NCBI GenBank assembly: GCA_029204225.1
Contig: CM055107.1
Span: forward strand, 50,859,227 to 50,923,226
Length of the DNA: 64,000 bases
Direction of reading: 5' to 3'
DNA from: Diphasiastrum complanatum
Lineage: Eukaryota > Streptophyta > Lycopodiopsida > Lycopodiales > Lycopodiaceae
This document shows, piece by piece, positions 59,194 to 64,000 of this stretch. Positions within the stretch are counted from its first letter, which is position 1. Each line of letters starts with the position of its first letter. A program made the position numbers and the translations under genes. The notes beneath the pieces were generated by a model. That model worked only from the letters and a program-made list of their open reading frames with translations. It searched no databases and was not told the origin of the DNA.

Positions 59194-59597
59194 TCATGAA
59201 TATGGTATGACACTATCATCCAATCCTGTCACGCTGATGCTATAAAAGGATGTAATACGGGCTGCAACATGAGCAACCACTGGTGGTCGCTGACGTCGTC
59301 TAGGAGGATGAGGTCTCCTTATGATCGGTCGTGTAGCTCGTGCAACAACATGAGTATGAGTGGGACACAGTCTTTGATCCCGGTGGGTATGTAAGTCGTC
59401 ATCAACCTCATCAACATCAAATGCTAGGTCTCGTCTCGTCCTCCTGGCGAATAAAGAAGTGATCTGAGGCTGAGAAACATGACTCCGCTGGGCAATCTGA
59501 CACAGGTCCTGTCTCAGAATAAACATCTCTCGTATCATGAGTGCGGCGCAACGGGAGTCTTCATAGGCTAGGAGGGATCGTAGGGTGACAGGCGTGT

Positions 59598-59600
<3 letters not shown>
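59194..59600 (-). pseudogene. LINE ORF2 C-terminal remnant, copy A
   Basis: On the minus strand, DTPVTLRSLLAYEDSRCAALMIREMFILR parallels the segment after the zinc-binding motif in copy B (TLSTLISYKDPTKCVALMIREI). The C-terminal remainder (arginine-rich, about 130 residues) is not recognised. The upstream zinc-binding part is replaced by a GA microsatellite. Confidence 0.6.

Positions 59601-59601
<1 letters not shown>

Positions 59602-59680
<79 letters not shown>
59602..59680. repeat. (GA)n microsatellite
   Basis: About 39 uninterrupted units, the longest GA tract in the window, at the upstream edge of the LINE remnant. Confidence 0.97.
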
Positions 59681-59682
<2 letters not shown>

Positions 59683-59730
59683 ATTAATGTCCTTGAAATA
59701 CCCTAAGGTACATAGGACCAAGAAAAGGTA

Positions 59731-59858
59731 CATGTCAAGTGTGCACATATAGGAGCTTAAAAGCTCAACTAGCTAAAAAGAAACAATATGTGCACATGTC
59801 AAGTGTGCACATATAGGAGCTTAAAAGCTCAACTAGCTAAAAAGAAACAATAGCTGCA
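59731..59858. repeat. 64-bp tandem duplication
   Basis: Two adjacent copies (59731-59794 and 59795-59858) of a unit beginning CATGTCAAGTGTGCACATAT. Nearly identical, so recent. Confidence 0.93.
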
Positions 59859-60136
59859 ATCTCAAAAACTATATATACAGAGATGGCTGGCACAATCGAA
59901 GCCCATCAGCCTGGTATAATAAGTGTCCCCCAGCCTAGAAAAAATGGTGTATAGTATGCTGTGAAACTATACCTGTATGTGCTGCGGTCTATCTCCAAGT
60001 GGACTGTCGGTGTCGTCTCATCTGCTGTGGAGTTGTGGAATGTGGTCTATGAATTGGCTATCTCTCTGGGCATCCACACTGTCTCTGCCGTCTATGTCTA
60101 AAAGCATCTGGAATCTCAGCCTCTCCATCAGAGTCA
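59859..60136. other. Unassigned spacer
   Basis: No feature recognised between the duplication and the next LINE remnant. Confidence 0.35.
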
Positions 60137-60439
60137 CTACTCAAGGCTACATCCTGTCTCTGTCTCCAGTGCGATAGTTAGGCACTCCCTGATGCTCAGC
60201 TGTATCAGGGGGGGTACAGTCATGTCCAGTCTCGTCTTACGCAAGTTTGAAATCTCCCGAATCATCAATGCAACACATTTGGTGGGGTCCTTATATGATA
60301 TCAAGGTAGAAAGTGTGATTGGATGATCTTTGAACAAGCAGTAATATCTTCCTCGTATCTCATAATAAGCTGGGCATTTGAAGAGAAAATGTGACTCATC
60401 CTCTACCTCATGTGTGTCACACATACTACAGAACCAGGT
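60137..60439 (-). pseudogene. LINE ORF2 C-terminal zinc-binding region, copy B
   Basis: The minus-strand frame contains FCSMCDTHEVEDESHFLFKC followed by PAYYEIRGRYY. This is the C..C...H....C pattern with EDE.HFLF.CP typical of the C-terminal domain after reverse transcriptase in plant LINEs. It is followed by TLSTLISYKD...ALMIREI, shared with copy A. The frame stops at 60137. Upstream it is cut at 60440 by LTR sequence. Confidence 0.85.
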
Positions 60440-61154
60440 CAGCAAAGTGGTGCTTCTTGAAACTACACCAAAACTTCAAAGTAATGCCTGCAAGTAGTCA
60501 CAATAGGAAGCTTATAACAATACTAGATGGATGCAAAAGCAATCACATGAATTGGATCAGCCATCTAAGAGGAATCAGCATTTGCTTTTTGGCCGATTGG
60601 AAGTAAGAGAAAAGGAAATCAAAGATCCAAGAACATTTACACCAAAAGGAATGTAGAATGGGCGCTTGGAGGATCTCTCAGCCCTCGTATATATACAAAT
60701 GTATGTACAAGTTTACATTGAGATTGGCTGAGTAGAACTCAAGATATCTCAGCCTGTGTAGTTCTCTCTCGCTACATCGAGTTAACTAGAGAGGAGCAAA
60801 ATGTAAATTAGTTGGTCACTTTAGTTGGACCCAACCTCTAAACCATATAAAGCTTTATTTAAAATGTTTAAAATATTTTAGTTGCCCCAAGCCTTAACTT
60901 GGGTGCCTAGGACCCAACTTGGGCCCAACAGAAACGTAGGAAATATTTAATTTTATGTCCCCAAGTAAATACGTCGGGGTCTAGGGCCCCAAATGGACCC
61001 AACTAATAAACTTTAAAATATTTACAACTTTGGGACTTTAATTTCGGGTCCCATTTACAAAAGACTCAGCATAAAATTAAAAAAAACCAGTTTACAAAAT
61101 CTACACAATTTCTACATGTTCCGAATGCATGTGCCCGAGGGTAGAACCACAACA
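60440..61154 (-). repeat. 3' LTR, truncated at its outer end
   Basis: The minus strand begins TGTTGTGGTTC directly after a polypurine tract. Its outer 375 bases match 62641-63021. A TATATATAC lies near 60687. Confidence 0.65.
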
Positions 61155-61163
61155 GTTCCCCCT
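61155..61163 (-). promoter_or_regulatory. Polypurine tract
   Basis: The minus strand reads AGGGGGAAC immediately before the LTR start. Confidence 0.65.
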
Positions 61164-61187
61164 GTAGGCTGGACATCATGCATGAGG

Positions 61188-62028
61188 CTAAAATAGACTT
61201 TTATCCACATCCAACTCGGGGAAGTGGTGCTGCTGCATGTGTTTTCCAGACATCCTGGAATTGTTGTTGATGTAGATCAGCAAAAAGGTAGACACAAGAT
61301 GTTGCTCCGGCTTCAATGGAAACAGCTGCATGAGATGATGATTGTGAGGTTGCATGTAGTCTTCCAGAAACAGACAAGAAAACATATCATCTGCATAAAT
61401 TCTGACAATTCCCCCTGCATGTTGCAACATTCCTGCTTCTTGCAGGTCAGCAATTAAAGGCAAGGCTGGGACAAAAAACGGCTGATCAGGGTAGCAACAA
61501 ACTCGATTTAAACCTGCAGTTACTTCTCCTGCAGCTTTCAACAAAGATGAAACAGATTCTTCAACTGGAACCTGCATAGAAACTTTATGAATTGGAAAAA
61601 TCTTCGGTATGACAGCCAAATACAACTCTTCCTGTTGAGGAACTTCAAGTAGTATACTTTGTTTATGCATGCAGTTAATGAGATCTCCATCTTCAGAGTC
61701 TTCCTGCAAGCATGCTAAAAGCTCTTCCTCTATAAGAGGACTTTGTGTCAGATAAACATGAATTAAAAGTAGAAATAGAATCTACTTTGAGATCGTCTTG
61801 AGATACATCCTCTACAAGACTATTTAGAAAAGCTTCAATTATGTCTTCCTCCTCTTCTGGAGGCATCTCCTGCATACCTACATCCTGTATGCAAGATACT
61901 TGAAGCTGCCCGATGTGCTGATCATGCTGCAAGGAACAAGAAGTTGATTCCCCCTTAATGGGAACCTTCATGCTAGATAGTGGTGACTGAGGACTACTCA
62001 ATCTGTCCTGTTGGCATACATCCTGCAA
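61188..62028 (-). pseudogene. Acidic ORF of unknown function inside the non-autonomous element
   Basis: Two overlapping minus-strand frames (62028-61693 and 61709-61188) join if a single shift near 61740 is allowed, giving about 280 codons. The first part contains EMPPEEEEDIIEAFLNSLVE, strongly acidic. The second contains VPQQEELYLAVIPKIFPIHK and PALPLIADLQEAGMLQHAGG. There is no zinc knuckle, protease, integrase or reverse-transcriptase motif. I do not recognise it. A captured host fragment or a non-standard element protein are the main options; chance is less likely at this length and composition. Confidence 0.4.
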
Positions 62029-62250
62029 ATAGGCATTACGTTTAGATACATCCTACATACGAACCACATTAGATTCATTCTTGGAATCCATCTGCAGGAT
62101 TTTAGCTTCTGTCCTGCATGACAAATGATCTGCAAAATAAAATTTGTTTTTCTCTACTTTCCTCCATACTGCTTTGCACCGTCTTCAAACATGATGAATG
62201 AAACAAATAGAAATGAATGTGTAGACTCCTGGATTCAAGCAACAAACCTA

Positions 62251-62263
62251 GGCTCTGATACCA
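62251..62263 (-). promoter_or_regulatory. tRNA-iMet primer-binding site
   Basis: The minus strand reads TGGTATCAGAGCC, exact, one base after the LTR end TTACATCA. Confidence 0.85.
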
Positions 62264-62264
62264 C

Positions 62265-63021
62265 TGATGTAACCTGAGGATTGATGCCTAAGTTAGATCC
62301 ACTTGAGGAGATGTCTGGAAAACTGACATGCAATGATTAATCTCTGACATTCAAAGCTTAAACACTAACATGCAAGCTATATAATTGACATGCAAATTTT
62401 CTAGGCTGACATGCAAAGGTGTTCATTGTCTAAAATCCAACATGCAATAGGAAACAATGATCTAGGAAAATGGTTGAGGACCTGTAGAGATGGCCGAGAG
62501 CACAGGTGATAGGCCGAATGAGGCTGAAAAGTAGAAGACCGAACGAATGATCAATAGGCTGAAAATCTTCTACATCAAGATTGTAGAACAAAGATCCTGC
62601 ATGCCAAAAAGATTAAGCCTCCTAGAGATGGGGCGCAAATCAGCAAAATGGTGCTTCTTGAAACTACACCAAAACTCCAAAGTAATGCCTGCAAGTACTC
62701 ACAATAGAAAGCTCATAACAATACTAGATGGATGCAAAAGGAATCACATGTATTGGATCAGCCATCTATGAGAAATCAGCATCTGATTTTTGGCTGATTG
62801 GAAGTAAGAGAAAAGGAAACCAAAGATCCAAGAACATTTACACCAAAAGAAATGTAGAATGGGCGCTTGGAGAATCTCTTAGCCCTCCTTGTATATATAC
62901 AAATGTATGCACAAGTTTACATTGAGATTGGCTGAGTAGAACTCAAGATATCTCAGCCTATCTGTAGTTCTCTCTCTCTACATTGAGTTAACTAGAGAGG
63001 AACAAAGTGTAAATTAGTTGG
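62265..63021 (-). repeat. 5' LTR, truncated at its outer end
   Basis: It adjoins the PBS. The part 62641-63021 matches 60440-60813. The outer end is replaced by LINE sequence at about 63022. Confidence 0.65.
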
Positions 63022-63990
63022 TTTTCCAACTATCCACCTCTGGCAATATAACCCCTGATACTCGGAACCAGCCAATAACTCGCCTGACAATGCTACAACC
63101 GCCTATATAGTATCCTCTTGAAAGCCACGATCTCAAAGTCTCTGTATCAATAGATGTCTGGGCACATAATCAAAGGCTTTGCGGAAATCCAAAAAGCAGC
63201 AATATACACGTTCTCTTTTGGCCTTAGCCTCCTCAATGATGGATCTCAGGGTAAAAATATGATCTGATGTGGTATATTCTGGTCTGAAACTGGCCTACTG
63301 GCCAATGGCATGGAGTGCTTTGGTATCCATCTCTGACTATAGAATAGAGCCGTAGACTTTGCCGAAGAGGTGGTTGATCATGATGGTACGATAGTTGTTG
63401 ACTTTCATAGGATTACTGCCTTTCTAGATAGGGTGGATAAGATTTGTGGACCATGGGGAGGGGAATCTAGATGTGACACCTCGGTTGAATAGGGTGGAGA
63501 GAAAAGGTGAGAGGATGTCAGGAGCAATTCAAAAGTTCAGCCTCTAATTCATCCATATCCTTGGCTTTATGTGAGTGTCATCGTGTGATGGCCTCTTCTA
63601 CAAGGTTGGGAGTGAATATGTCAAATATGTACACGATGACCTCTTCTACAAGGTCGGGAGTGAATATGTCAAATATGTCGGTGGATAAGTGTGTAGGAAG
63701 TGGGGGTGTATCAAATACTTTGCATATATTGATTTGGCCTAGGTTACCCATGTGTTGAGGTTTGTGATCCGGGATGGAGGTGCTTGTGGGTGTAACTATG
63801 TGTGTGACGTGTTCAACGTAGGAGAGAACGTACTGTTCAAAGGATTTAGTAGGTGTATAGATCTCGGGAATATGCAAGAGAGGAGTAGAAAGATAGGAGA
63901 GGCAAAAGATGGAGAGCAGGGGGTGTGGGCATGGGCTGCCCCAAGCAGCGTTGCCTGCCATGCTGCCACTTCATCATGGCAGCGAGGGAA
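63022..63990 (-). pseudogene. LINE reverse transcriptase fragment
   Basis: Broken minus-strand frames read in order: a pre-RT segment (DIFTPDLVEEVI, with an internal 48-bp duplication at 63587-63682), NYRTIMI near 63400, then ASFRPEYTTSDHIFTLRS, and VYCCFLDFRKAFDYVPR (63150-63200). The last has the Asp of RT motif A, typical of plant LINEs of the L1 type. Stops occur at former Gln codons (for example the TAG before ASFRPE). The YADD motif is absent because the fragment ends at 63022, at the LTR. The 5' part extends beyond the window. Confidence 0.8.
63587..63682. repeat. 48-bp tandem duplication in the LINE fragment
   Basis: GATGGCCTCTTCTACAAGGT at 63587 and GATGACCTCTTCTACAAGGT at 63635 start two adjacent 48-bp units. 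The period keeps the reading frame (16 codons). Confidence 0.9.
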
Positions 63991-64000
63991 CAACTCTTCT

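Larger units (their letters stand above)
60440..63021 (-). mobile_element. Non-autonomous LTR element with truncated outer LTR ends
   Basis: A segment of about 375 bp is directly repeated at 60440-60813 and 62641-63021. A PBS (62251-62263, minus) and a polypurine tract (61155-61163, minus) lie inside. They show that the true LTRs reach inward beyond the repeat: the 3' LTR occupies 60440-61154, starting TGTTGTGG on the minus strand, and the 5' LTR occupies 62265-63021, ending TTACATCA. Each lacks its outer part, so the full LTR would be about 1.09 kb. The interior (1.1 kb) has no gag or pol motif. Both flanks are LINE sequence. Confidence 0.7.

Noticed and set aside
40-64000. CRISPR arrays, bacterial operons or prophage
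   Set aside because: All tandem repeats lack spacers of array type, and gene content is plant retrotransposons plus a plant RanGAP.
1-64000. tRNA or rRNA genes
   Set aside because: Only the 12-13 base primer-binding sites resemble tRNA. No cloverleaf with both internal promoter boxes was seen by eye, though a tRNAscan run would be decisive.

Overview
This window is land-plant nuclear DNA. It has one clear host gene, a RanGTPase-activating protein with the plant-specific N-terminal WPP domain, and otherwise consists almost entirely of nested, mostly dead retrotransposons. Most LTR elements use a primer-binding site complementary to initiator tRNA-Met (TGGTATCAGAGC or a close variant). The mix of Ty1/copia, Ty3/gypsy and LINE relics suits a large, repeat-rich plant genome. 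The species cannot be fixed from sequence alone; a fern or other non-seed plant is only a guess.

Layout. 1-600: minus-strand Copia LTR and the first codons of its gag. 600-5318: a decayed plus-strand Copia element, then a second partial copy of its gag-integrase segment. 5319-14260: GT-rich non-coding DNA split by a young, almost intact Copia element (6440-12585, minus) with 682-bp LTRs and a perfect 5-bp target duplication. 14261-21860: LTR pieces, a gag fragment, a coiled-coil pseudogene, another long LTR, and a minus-strand LTR followed by unrecognised minus-strand ORFs. 21866-27472: a complete but stop-riddled Copia element, also with a perfect target duplication. 28600-34000: minus-strand Gypsy pol remains followed by an unusual stack of coiled-coil and low-complexity ORFs. 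34000-42400: the gene island around RanGAP (36156-38015). 42440-43935: minus Copia fragment. 44000-48900: mostly unassigned DNA with short repeats and a degraded LTR. 48945-54195: plus-strand Gypsy element, abutting head-on a minus-strand Gypsy element (54196-about 59190). The latter has lost its reverse-transcriptase catalytic box and carries a solo LTR with a perfect target duplication. 59200-64000: LINE fragments and a non-autonomous LTR element with an acidic ORF of unknown function.

The RanGAP gene would act at the nuclear envelope and cell plate, stimulating GTP hydrolysis by Ran. It shares no operon or pathway with its neighbours. The transposons interact only by insertion into one another. 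No convincing new multi-gene system was found. The most unusual items are the ORF stack at 28.8-31.5 kb, the non-autonomous element at 60.4-63.0 kb, and the repeat-bearing leader at 22.3-23.0 kb.
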